A stretch of 64,000 bases of DNA from Haloarcula marismortui ATCC 43049. Lineage in GTDB: Archaea; Halobacteriota; Halobacteria; Halobacteriales; Haloarculaceae. Under the pieces are notes generated by a model, which was given only the letters and a program-made list of their open reading frames with translations, did no database searches and was not told the DNA's origin. Positions 17,871 through 25,738 of this stretch are shown in pieces. The first letter of the stretch is position 1, and the number at the start of each line of letters is the position of its first letter. A program made the translations under genes and the position numbers. The DNA lies in the NCBI RefSeq assembly GCF_000011085.1, contig NC_006396.1:1-64000 (forward strand), written 5' to 3'.

Positions 17871-20345
17871 TCAGTCGAGCTTTTCAGACCCAGTGTCGGA
17901 GTCGAACAGCGAACCGATGACGGCGTCGTGGGCCTTCCGCAACCGGTAGTGTAAGGTCGGCGCGGAAATGTCGAGTGTCGCAGCCAGTTCCTCCGCGGAA
18001 CTCCCTCGCGGCCAGTCGTAGTAGCCGCGCGCATAGGCAGTCTTGAGCGCGGCGGCCTGTTTCGGCGTTAGCCGGTCGCGTATCCGTGTCTGGAAGTCAG
18101 TGGCCGTCGAGACCGGCTGGTCGACGTACTGCTTGCTCCGTAGTTCTGTCCCGGGCGTTCCCTCCTGAATCGCCTCAACAACGGCACGGACGTTGATATC
18201 CGGCGCCATCTCCGCTGTGAACCGCAGATCGCCGTCCGCTGCGACGGCCTGCTGAACGGCCCCGCCGTAATCTGCGAGCGTGTCAAGCGGCGATGTGGAT
18301 ATCTCATCAAGCGTGACTTCGAACAGGGGCGCTCGGTTCTCCGCCGCCGTTTCCACGACGGCACAGGACTCGACTGACGGCGTCTCAGTGAGCGCCTGAC
18401 ACACCCGGTCACTGTCCACACCCTTGGCGCGAACATAGTGGATACAGTTCCCGGAGCTGATCGGAACGCGCCGTTCGAGCGTGAATGAACAGTCGAGCAT
18501 CGCGGAGAGGCCGGCGAAGATATCGTCGGAATCCGGCGTCAGGAACTCCAGTTCGACGGTCGTCGCCGCCAGCAATGACTGCTGACTGTGGACGCGCTGG
18601 ATAGAAAGCGCGATAAGTCGCCCCAGATCAGCCAGGATGTCCGACTCACGGCAGCCAATCGTCGCTCCAGTCGATGCGTACACCATCAGTACGCCGTATG
18701 TAGTCTCGCCAGTTGTCAGGGGAACTGCCGCGACGGAGCAATGGTCTTCGATTAGTGGGCAGTCGATCTTGGTGTCCGAAGGCGTCGACACGCTGGCGAT
18801 GTCCTCGACGACCTGTACCTCACCGGTGTCGATGGCGTCGATGGCGAGGCTGTGCTCGCCGGACGAAAGCTGCTCCGATGTCGCCGTGTCTATCCCAGCA
18901 GCGGCACCCAGTGTTATGCTCGTGGCACTCCCGCGGCTCCCGGTCCAGACGGCCTGGTACAGGTCCGATTCAGTGAGATGTGCACACACTGCCGATTCGA
19001 TTCCCTCACGTGTCTGTGTGTCCTGTAACGCCTTCGCGATCTCTCTGCCCAGCACGTTGAGCCGCTGTGCCTGCTTGAGCTTGTCACGCTGTCGTTCGAG
19101 CTCGGTCTGGCGGTGCTTATGAGCGGTGATATCTCGCGCGACGAAAATGACAGTGTCGGGGTCGTACGCGCGACTTTCCAGCGGTGCGACCCGTGCCTCG
19201 AACCACCGCTTGTCACTGGGTACCTGCAGTTTGTACTCCACGGACTGGAACGACCCGGTCCGCAGGGCTGCACGAACGGCCGCCAGTAGCGAATCAGCGG
19301 TATCGTGAGGGAAGAACTCGTGTAGCGTCTGGCCGACAAGCGTGTCCGTATCGTCTACCGTCAGCATCGTCTCCGGGTCGGTCAGACAGTCGAGAAATCG
19401 CCCTTCCGCGTCGATAATGAAACTGGGGTCGGGAAAGGCAGTGTTCAACGCGTCCCGCTGTTCCGAGTGGCGCTGTCGTTCGAGTTCGTAGCCGGCCCAG
19501 TCGGAGAGCAACCGGACGAACGTCAGGTCCCACTGCGTGAACTCCGCTGTGCGCGGCTCCAGTCCGTAGAAGCAGAACGTCCCGTACACGGCTCCATCGA
19601 CGACGACGGGCGCGCCGATGTAGTTCACAATGCCCCACTCCGGGTCAGCGAGGTCCGGCGCGTCCGCCTCAACGTCCCTGATCGCGAGCGGTTCGCGGTG
19701 TTCGACGACGTGTCTGCAGTTCGGGAGGTCCTCGATGCTGGTCGTTCGGCCGGCTTCGAGGTCGGCAGTCGTCGGTGCAGTGACTGCCTCGAACACGTAC
19801 TCGTCGCCGTGGACCCGAGAGAGCGTCCCAAACGACGAACCGAGCGTCTCACAGCCGAGTTCTAACAGCGCGTTGAGCTGTTCTGTGAACGTCCGGCTTG
19901 AGTCGGTGCAGATGTCGTAGGCCGCTTCGAGCACCGACTCCCGTTGCTTCCGGGCCGTGATGTCGATATGTGCGATAGATGCGAACGTCTCCCCATCAAT
20001 GGTGAACGGAGCAGCGTACAACCGGAACCACCGCTTCGCTGACTGGGTGTGACACGGGTATTCGAGTTCGAACGAGGATTGCTCGCCGGCGAGGACGGCC
20101 CTGATCCCCTCGGCTGCCTGTTGCCCAGTCGTGTCGTCAGCCATGTCAGCGACACCGAGGTAGTTCACGCCGAGCGTATTCGGTGTCACCTCTGTTCCGT
20201 TTGCCCGGCCGAACTCGCTCCATGTCTCGTTCGTCGAGAGAATCATCCCGGACGCATCTACGATCGCAAACATGAGGGGTAGTGTATCGATGGCTGGCCC
20301 GTACAGAGCGGGAACATCGTGGCCATCCATGACACTCGGGACCAT
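17871..20345 (-). CDS. PAS/GAF sensor protein with bacterio-opsin-activator HTH-10 domain
   Basis: An 824-residue one-component regulator of the Bat type. Reading order: PAS at about 15-130 (LPLMFAIVDASGMILSTNE), GAF at about 150-295, PAS at about 300-430 (DPSFIIDAEGRFLD), GAF at about 440-600, a bacterio-opsin-activator-associated domain at about 610-750, and the HTH_10 domain at about 762-815 (LTPKQAAALKTAYARGYYDW, then LHYRLRKAHD). PAS and GAF domains suggest redox, light or small-molecule sensing with direct transcriptional output. A TATA box 27 bp upstream of the first ATG (20345) supports that start over the internal one at 20330. Targets unknown; it lies 3 kb from the phototaxis operon and tail-to-tail with trmJ. 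Confidence 0.88.
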   Translation of the reverse strand: MVPSVMDGHDVPALYGPAIDTLPLMFAIVDASGMILSTNETWSEFGRANGTEVTPNTLGVNYLGVADMADDTTGQQAAEGIRAVLAGEQSSFELEYPCHTQSAKRWFRLYAAPFTIDGETFASIAHIDITARKQRESVLEAAYDICTDSSRTFTEQLNALLELGCETLGSSFGTLSRVHGDEYVFEAVTAPTTADLEAGRTTSIEDLPNCRHVVEHREPLAIRDVEADAPDLADPEWGIVNYIGAPVVVDGAVYGTFCFYGLEPRTAEFTQWDLTFVRLLSDWAGYELERQRHSEQRDALNTAFPDPSFIIDAEGRFLDCLTDPETMLTVDDTDTLVGQTLHEFFPHDTADSLLAAVRAALRTGSFQSVEYKLQVPSDKRWFEARVAPLESRAYDPDTVIFVARDITAHKHRQTELERQRDKLKQAQRLNVLGREIAKALQDTQTREGIESAVCAHLTESDLYQAVWTGSRGSATSITLGAAAGIDTATSEQLSSGEHSLAIDAIDTGEVQVVEDIASVSTPSDTKIDCPLIEDHCSVAAVPLTTGETTYGVLMVYASTGATIGCRESDILADLGRLIALSIQRVHSQQSLLAATTVELEFLTPDSDDIFAGLSAMLDCSFTLERRVPISSGNCIHYVRAKGVDSDRVCQALTETPSVESCAVVETAAENRAPLFEVTLDEISTSPLDTLADYGGAVQQAVAADGDLRFTAEMAPDINVRAVVEAIQEGTPGTELRSKQYVDQPVSTATDFQTRIRDRLTPKQAAALKTAYARGYYDWPRGSSAEELAATLDISAPTLHYRLRKAHDAVIGSLFDSDTGSEKLD

Positions 20346-20647
20346 GCGTTCAGTGTGGCGGCGAGCTACTTAAGGCCCGGTGTCTGGTTAGAACATTAAT
20401 ATTTCAGCCACGCTCATACCGGTGATGAATATAACCCCGAATTAGGGCTATAGCGGACTTTTGAGGGACCACATTCAAACGAAGCCCTGACATACCAACC
20501 ACAAAATAGTCACATATTAACCAATTATCGACCGGCCCGGATATATCAGACATGACTCCGTTTCGCCCCGATTTATTCTAGGGACCTAGAGAGAGTGTTT
20601 AGGATGGTTACCACTGTAGCGACCCACAGGATACTCACTGCCTCACT
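20346..20647. other. Divergent AT-rich intergenic region
   Basis: About 300 bp between the HTH-10 regulator gene and the HTH-63-like gene. It is clearly richer in A/T than its surroundings, with a TATA-like CCTTAAGT (minus strand) serving the regulator. I see no ORF or strong hairpin; it is probably two back-to-back promoters with regulator binding sites. Confidence 0.4.
20368..20375 (-). promoter_or_regulatory. TATA-like box for the HTH-10 regulator gene
   Basis: CCTTAAGT on the minus strand, centred about 27 bp upstream of the ATG at 20345, supporting that start and a leaderless mRNA. Confidence 0.4.
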
Positions 20648-21136
20648 ATGGATTCCACTGCTAATCCAGTTCGCGTCGAACTGTTCGTCCGGTCCCTGTG
20701 TCCGGAAGCTGCAACGCAACAACAGAACTACGTGCTTGACCGGTTACAGGCTCTTGAGGACGCTGGCTGTATCGAGGACCTGTCGATACTGATCTGGGGA
20801 CGCCGGATCGAACCGCGACTCGCACAGCGGACTGCGGAGGGACGACACCTGCTGGAACGGCTTTCCATGTTCGAACAGTGGGAACGGGACTCCGATGTCT
20901 CGCTTGACGCCTTCGACTGGCAGCACCCGGTGACAAACATGGTTTCCGACGAGTCGGTCAACGTCATCACGCTGCCGTCGCTTGCCCTCGCTGAGTACGT
21001 TGACGATGACCTCCAGCACGTCGCCCCCTGCACGCGGGATGGCACGGTCTACCGCGTCACCGATCGTGTCAGCCACCTCGCGGATACTGCAGACATAGCC
21101 GACGAAGTTGGGCATGAGCGTACTGTGGTACAATAG
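20648..21136 (+). CDS. Small HTH-domain protein (haloarchaeal HTH-63-like)
   Basis: A 162-residue acidic protein beginning with RVELFVRSLCPEAATQQQNY, then a helical stretch DRLQALEDAGCIEDLSILIWG. This start resembles a large haloarchaea-specific family (HTH_63 type) of small putative regulators. The C-terminal half contains a conserved-looking THMVSDES/VITLPSLALAEY-like segment, of unknown role. It is followed 61 nt later by a second small HTH protein, suggesting a two-gene regulatory unit. No target known. Confidence 0.7.
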   Translation: MDSTANPVRVELFVRSLCPEAATQQQNYVLDRLQALEDAGCIEDLSILIWGRRIEPRLAQRTAEGRHLLERLSMFEQWERDSDVSLDAFDWQHPVTNMVSDESVNVITLPSLALAEYVDDDLQHVAPCTRDGTVYRVTDRVSHLADTADIADEVGHERTVVQ

Positions 21137-21197
21137 CGTTCGAACCGTCCAAACCTGACACGCGAACCGTCCAGATCCCAGCACCATACCAGGTAAC

Positions 21198-21617
21198 ATG
21201 AATACGAAACAAACCGAGATACCGGATTCGCTTCCAGTGGACGACCGGCTGTCGCTCCTGTCATCGCACTACCGGCGGTACCTCCTGTACGGGCTTTCAC
21301 AGTACACGACACCGGTTTCACTGGCTGTGCTCACGGACACGGTGACCGAATTCGAACACGGGACACCAGCCGAACAGTACCGTGACGAGCGGCTCACGAT
21401 TTACACGGCCCTCTACCACAACCACCTGCCGCGGCTGGTCGATGCCGGTGTCGTCCAGTACAACCAATCGGAAGACATGGTCGACATCGGGCCGAACGCG
21501 CCAGCCCTCGTTCCGCTACTCGAGTCGACGATAGAACACGACCTGTCGGCGAGCGGTAACGGGCTGTCATCGACCGCCGTCGATATCGCTTCCTTACAGC
21601 CTGAACGAAGCAATTAA
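21198..21617 (+). CDS. Winged-helix protein (DUF7344-like)
   Basis: A 139-residue protein with a winged-helix layout over about 15-95: LLSSHYRRYLLYGLS, a recognition-type segment, RLTIYTALYHNHLPRLVDAGVV and the wing VQYNQSEDMVDIG. This is the typical haloarchaeal DUF7344 arrangement. The tail (about 105-139) is Ser/Asp-rich. It probably binds DNA as a small regulator together with the preceding gene's product. Its last 4 nt overlap tail-to-tail with the gatE stop. Confidence 0.75.
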   Translation: MNTKQTEIPDSLPVDDRLSLLSSHYRRYLLYGLSQYTTPVSLAVLTDTVTEFEHGTPAEQYRDERLTIYTALYHNHLPRLVDAGVVQYNQSEDMVDIGPNAPALVPLLESTIEHDLSASGNGLSSTAVDIASLQPERSN

Positions 21618-23485
21618 GCCCGCTTCTGTATCTCTGAGCGCAACACGTCGCTCACCGTATCGCCGTCGGCTTTGCCACGGAGTGCGCCCATGCACTCGCC
21701 CATCAGCGCCGAGAACGCGCCCATGCCTTCCTCGGCGACCTGGTCCTCGTGGCGTTCGACGACTTCGGCAACGGCGTCACGGACTTCCGACTCGTCGACG
21801 CCGCCCAGCCCCTCCTGCTCGACAGCTTCCTCGGCCGTCAGTGACGGGTTCTCGGCGAGTGCCGTCAGGAGGTCTTCCATCCCCTCACGCGGCACGTCTC
21901 CGCCGTCGACCAGCAGAATTGCGCCCTGCAGGTGTTTGTCGGTGAGGTTCTCGACGGGCACGTCGTCGCGGCGGAGTTCGGTCAGCGTCGACTCCAGCGT
22001 GCCGGCGGCCAGCGTCGGATCGACGCCTTCGCCCGCCACCAGTGCCTCGAACAGGGGCCATCGCTGGCCGTAGGCGACCTGCTCAGCGAGGCCGGAGCCG
22101 AGGTCGAACTCACTCTCGTATCGGTCGACCTTCTCTGTGAGCAGTTCCGGGGTCTCGACTTCGGTTACGTCGGGTTCGACGGGTGGCACATCCGTCTCGG
22201 GGTACATCCGCGCTGCGCCGGGGAGCGGGCGGAGGTACCGCGACGTAGCGTCCTCGTTCGCGTCGCGGGTCTCCTCCGGGACGCCTGCAAGCGCCGTCTC
22301 AGCGCGCTCCGCAACGGCGTCGATGGCCAGCTCGGCGGTCTCCGGGTCATCAGCGACAATAGCGACAGCGTCCTCCGAGCCGGCCCCAACAGCGTCCCGT
22401 AGCGCCTCGACTTCCGCCTCGGTGACGCCGTAGGCCGGGAGTTCGTCTGTGTGGAAGATGCCGCCAGCGCCGTGGCGCTTAGCGTGGTCGGACAGTTCGG
22501 TTCCGAGCCGGCGGTCAGGCTGAATCTCGCGGCCCACGAGCCCGTCGAAGCCAGACAGCAGGAGGCCCTGTACTTTGCCGCCCGAGGAGAGCGCCCCCTC
22601 GATGACGCCCGAATCCGTGTCCTCGAACACCTCGGTCACGTCCTGTGGTTCGCCGACGGTGGCGCCGCGCTCGGCGAGCTCCTCGGCGATGTCCAGCAGT
22701 TCGACCTGCCGACGGACCTCGTTACGGACGAGGTCGTCGATGTCATCGAGGCTCTGGACGCCTTTCAGCTCGATCCGTGCGCCCTCCTCGATGGAGACGT
22801 TCACGTCCTGACGGATGGTTCCGAGGCCGCGCTTGACTTTCCCGGTCGAACGGAGGAGCATTCCGATGCGCTCGGCGGCTTCACGGGCCTGCTCGGGCGA
22901 ACTGATGTCCGGCTTCGTGCCGATTTCGACCAGCGGGATGCCGAGACGGTCGAGCGAAAAGCGGACGCCGTCCTCAGTCTCCTCGATGCGCTGGCAGGAC
23001 TCCTCCTCAAGCAGCATATCCTCGACACCGACCGGGCCGGCGCTCGTCTCGATGGCCCCGTCGTTTGCGACCAGCATCGAGCGCTGGAACCCCGTGGTGT
23101 TCGAGCCGTCGACGACGATTTTCCGCATGATGTTCACTTGGTCGGCGACGGACATATCCAGTAGCTGGGCGATTTCGAGCGTCGTCTCCATCGCTTCGCG
23201 GTCGACGCGGTGCGGTGGCTCGTCGTCCTCCTCGACGAGACAGGTCGTGTCGTAGGCCAGATACTCGAACTCCCGGTCAACCATGCTCTCCTCCAGCGCC
23301 GCCTCGTCGATCTCCCCGAGTTCGCTCTTTGTCGGGTGCAGATAGCGGGTAAAGGAGCGGTCGCTCTCTTCGGGTTCGCGGATCGTCGTCGGACAGTCAC
23401 AGAACAGTTTCGTCGCAGTATCGAGTTGCTGGTGAATCTCTAGGCCAGCGACGAGCCCCAGCTCCTCGTAGTCGTACTCGGTCAT
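21614..23485 (-). CDS. gatE: Glutamyl-tRNA(Gln) amidotransferase subunit E
   Basis: The archaea-specific GatDE enzyme converts Glu-tRNA(Gln) to Gln-tRNA(Gln). The 623-residue protein starts at MTEYDYEELGLVAGLEIHQQ; the GatB/E cradle domain follows with LFCDCPT and the kinase-like fold, an AspRS-like GAD insert in the middle (about 290-400) that distinguishes GatE from GatB, and a C-terminal YqeY-like tail domain that binds tRNA (about 510-623). The upstream in-frame ATG (23650) was rejected because the added 55 residues are basic and outside the family. The partner GatD is not in this window. Confidence 0.95.
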   Translation of the reverse strand: MTEYDYEELGLVAGLEIHQQLDTATKLFCDCPTTIREPEESDRSFTRYLHPTKSELGEIDEAALEESMVDREFEYLAYDTTCLVEEDDEPPHRVDREAMETTLEIAQLLDMSVADQVNIMRKIVVDGSNTTGFQRSMLVANDGAIETSAGPVGVEDMLLEEESCQRIEETEDGVRFSLDRLGIPLVEIGTKPDISSPEQAREAAERIGMLLRSTGKVKRGLGTIRQDVNVSIEEGARIELKGVQSLDDIDDLVRNEVRRQVELLDIAEELAERGATVGEPQDVTEVFEDTDSGVIEGALSSGGKVQGLLLSGFDGLVGREIQPDRRLGTELSDHAKRHGAGGIFHTDELPAYGVTEAEVEALRDAVGAGSEDAVAIVADDPETAELAIDAVAERAETALAGVPEETRDANEDATSRYLRPLPGAARMYPETDVPPVEPDVTEVETPELLTEKVDRYESEFDLGSGLAEQVAYGQRWPLFEALVAGEGVDPTLAAGTLESTLTELRRDDVPVENLTDKHLQGAILLVDGGDVPREGMEDLLTALAENPSLTAEEAVEQEGLGGVDESEVRDAVAEVVERHEDQVAEEGMGAFSALMGECMGALRGKADGDTVSDVLRSEIQKRA

Positions 23486-23573
23486 TGTCGAGGTGTCCGG
23501 GACCGGGGGCCAAAAAACGCACCCTTCCCGCGCTCGCCGCCGCCCTTTTGGCTGTCTCGCCCTCACTGTCAGT

Positions 23574-24368
23574 ATGCGCTGGCTGTCGACAGCCGCGGTG
23601 GTCGTTGTTCTCCTGACAGCCGGCTGTAACGCCTTCGTCGGCGCTGACACTGCTGCTCAGCGAACTGTCACGCCCGCCCCGGTCCCAACAGCAGCCGAGT
23701 CGGACACGGCAACGTCGCTGGACCCGCCGCCCGGCGTTACCACGGAGCGCCTCGAAAACGTCGCCCTCCTTGCGGCTGCCCACCGGCAGGCGCTCAACGG
23801 CACTACCTACACCCTGCACGAACGCTACAGCGAGTTCACAATCGGGAACGACAGCAGTTCCGTCCGGCGCGAAGAGACTGTCGCCGTCGAATCACCGACG
23901 CGGTACCGCGACGAGATGGTCAGAATGACGACTGACTCGAACGGGGCCGTCGAGCGGTACGAACAGTCGACCTACGCCGACGGCACCAACTGGTATGAGC
24001 GCCGTGACAACGGCACCGTCGAGCGCCAGCGCGGCGAGGTCCGGTTCAGCCGTGATAAGTACGCCTACCGGACCGCGTTCTACCTGAATCGCTACGCCGT
24101 GGTCAACCAGAGTGCCACGGCAGTCATTACACGGGACGGCGGCCGAGTCTACCGGATTCGCGGTTCCGGCGGCGAGATTCCAGCCGCGGAACGGCTAGAA
24201 GAGTTTCGTGTCGAACTGCTGGTCGAATCAAATAGCCTCGTCCGCCAATTTAGCGTCTGGTACCGTACCGAGGACCGTATCGTCGAATACAGTTTCTGGT
24301 ACGAGGATATCGGCGAAACGACAGCGGAGCGGCCGGCGTGGCTCAACGAATCAACACCGGCGAATTGA
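23574..24368 (+). CDS. Secreted lipoprotein, haloarchaeal family of unknown function
   Basis: A 264-residue protein with an N-terminal signal MRWLSTAAVVVVLLTAGC, i.e. a hydrophobic segment ending in the lipobox LTAGC, so the mature protein probably starts at Cys18 and is lipid-anchored outside the membrane. A Thr/Pro/Ala linker (about 25-55) leads to a beta-rich domain with NGTTYTLHERYSEF and several N-x-T/S sequons that could be glycosylated. It resembles haloarchaeal lipoproteins grouped as DUF7537. No catalytic residues recognised. The start is the ATG at 23574; the longer frame has a basic non-signal leader. Confidence 0.8.
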   Translation: MRWLSTAAVVVVLLTAGCNAFVGADTAAQRTVTPAPVPTAAESDTATSLDPPPGVTTERLENVALLAAAHRQALNGTTYTLHERYSEFTIGNDSSSVRREETVAVESPTRYRDEMVRMTTDSNGAVERYEQSTYADGTNWYERRDNGTVERQRGEVRFSRDKYAYRTAFYLNRYAVVNQSATAVITRDGGRVYRIRGSGGEIPAAERLEEFRVELLVESNSLVRQFSVWYRTEDRIVEYSFWYEDIGETTAERPAWLNESTPAN

Positions 24369-24402
24369 GTGAGGTCGGCACGCGGCACCGCACGCAAAGC
24401 GG

Positions 24403-24699
24403 CTACAGACGGTCTGTCTCGGTTCGAACTTCGTCAGTTCCGGACGTGCTTCCTGCTCGGTCGTCGTAGTATTTCCGGCCGATAAAGTCGTCGTCGAGAT
24501 TCCCGACCAGAGAGTTATACAGCCCCTCTGCGGACTGGTACGTGGCCTCACTGGTTCGGGCCAATACCTCACTCATTTCGACCGAGTCACCGTTCTGAGC
24601 GGCCAGTTCGATATCGCCGAGTTGCTGGACGACAGTGGCGTGCTCAGCGGGAAACTCACAGGCCTGATCGAACAGCTGCAACGTTTCTGAGTAACGCAT
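24403..24699 (-). CDS. Small acidic protein (DUF5789-like)
   Basis: A 98-residue soluble acidic protein with LFDQACEFPAEHATVV, EVLARTSEATYQSAEGLYNSL and a terminal IGRKYYDDRAG motif. The IGRK(F/Y)YDDR ending resembles a widespread small haloarchaeal family (DUF5789). Upstream A/T-rich sequence could hold its promoter. Function unknown. Confidence 0.65.
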   Translation of the reverse strand: MRYSETLQLFDQACEFPAEHATVVQQLGDIELAAQNGDSVEMSEVLARTSEATYQSAEGLYNSLVGNLDDDFIGRKYYDDRAGSTSGTDEVRTETDRL

Positions 24700-24857
24700 C
24701 TATACAACACCTCTATATTCCTAATCAAAAAATATTATGAATTCTGTTTGTCCGGTGATGGGCTTCGCCGACCAGATCCGGTCGGTGGGGTGAGACCTAC
24801 TATTTCGCTCCACTTGGCGCGGGAAAACATTTCACAGGTCGTGACATATATGTTCAT

Positions 24858-25361
24858 ATGACAATCCGATTGGCAATTCCGGACGACGTAACGGCCATCA
24901 ATCAGGTGGCGACGGCGGCCTGGGAGACGGATTACCCGGACATCCTCTCTCGCGAGACAGCTGAGGACGGCGTTCGCGACTGGTACGCGCCCGAACAACT
25001 CGAATCAGAACTGGTCGAATCACAGACGCTCCTGCTCGTCGCCGAGCGCGAGGAGCACGTCGTCGGGTTCGCACACGCGACGTGGCATGAGACTGACCAG
25101 GAAGGCTATATTCTCCGGTTGTACGTCCATCCAGACTACAGGCGCGAGGGAATCGGCCGGTCACTGTTAGAACAGACCTGCGAGGAACTGTTCGAGCACG
25201 ATATCCACCGGATCAACGCAATGGTCCTCTCGGCGAACGAACCGGGAGCCGAGTTCTACGAGGGATTCGGATTCGAATTCGCCGACGAGAGCGAAACCGA
25301 AATCGGCGGCGAACGCTACCCTGAGAGCCGCTACGTCCTCGCAGACGAGTCGCGGGTCTAG
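24858..25361 (+). CDS. GNAT-family N-acetyltransferase
   Basis: A 167-residue single-domain acetyltransferase. The acetyl-CoA binding motif A is visible as LYVHPDYRREGIGRSLLEQ (about 96-114), followed by motif B with NAMVLSANEPGAEFYEGFGF (about 125-144). Motif A uses R-x-x-G-I-G-R, the canonical pyrophosphate loop. The substrate (amine, amino acid or protein N-terminus) is not predictable. The gene is monocistronic and followed by a clear hairpin. Confidence 0.9.
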   Translation: MTIRLAIPDDVTAINQVATAAWETDYPDILSRETAEDGVRDWYAPEQLESELVESQTLLLVAEREEHVVGFAHATWHETDQEGYILRLYVHPDYRREGIGRSLLEQTCEELFEHDIHRINAMVLSANEPGAEFYEGFGFEFADESETEIGGERYPESRYVLADESRV

Positions 25362-25362
25362 A

Positions 25363-25388
25363 AGCATCGGTCGCAGTGGCCCGATGCT
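25363..25388 (+). terminator. Hairpin after the acetyltransferase gene
   Basis: Perfect 8-bp arms AGCATCGG / CCGATGCT separated by 10 nt, beginning right after the stop codon; followed by a short mixed T-containing stretch. Likely a transcript 3'-end structure. Confidence 0.45.
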
Positions 25389-25551
25389 GTTTACCTGCAA
25401 TGGCGGCTGCCCGTCGGCACAGAACCGACCAGAAAACAGGGACACAGCAGGGGTCGTGCCACCCCGCGGCTCTGTCAGTCGTTCCTCGCGTTTCGGGGAC
25501 CGGGACCCTCACAGCGCCGTTCCGGTATGAGAAATCTCACACCGTTCGGCC

Positions 25552-25690
25552 GCTCGCTACTCACGGGTCACTCTGTTCCCCGTCGTCGGGCGGCGATACC
25601 GCCCGACTGCTTGCGGGACCGAAGGTCCCGCTCCGCTCGCATTTCCGAGGCAGCTCCTTGTGGTCGTTCCCTCGCTACTCGCGGGTCGCT
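25552..25690. repeat. Two copies of a 20-nt direct repeat
   Basis: CTCGCTACTCRCGGGTCRCT occurs at 25552-25571 and 25671-25690 with two A/G differences; a third partial copy (CTCGCTACTC) overlaps the fumC stop codon at 25735-25744. The copies are spaced about 119 bp apart. Confidence 0.6.
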
Positions 25691-25712
25691 ATCGCTCTCC
25701 GCTCGCACTAAT

Positions 25713-25737
25713 GAGGGCCGCGCTTCGCGCGCCCCTC
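25713..25737. repeat. GC-rich palindromic element before fumC
   Basis: GAGGG...CCCTC arms enclosing a GCGC-rich, CTTCG-containing core. On the complementary strand it reads GAGGGGC, then GCGAAGCGCG, then CCCTC, closely matching the element after sopII (14782-14808), so the two appear to be copies of one dispersed intergenic repeat. Confidence 0.5.
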
Positions 25738-25738
25738 G

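Larger units (their letters stand above)
25389..25738. other. Repeat-rich non-coding spacer before fumC
   Basis: A 350-bp gene-free stretch full of short GC-rich motifs (CTCGCTACTC, CGCTCCGCTCGC, GCGGGTCGCT). ORFs here are all basic or hydroxyl-rich and unlike haloarchaeal proteins. It contains a 20-nt direct repeat and a palindrome described separately. I see no tRNA or other recognised RNA; it looks like accumulated intergenic repeat sequence. Confidence 0.5.
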
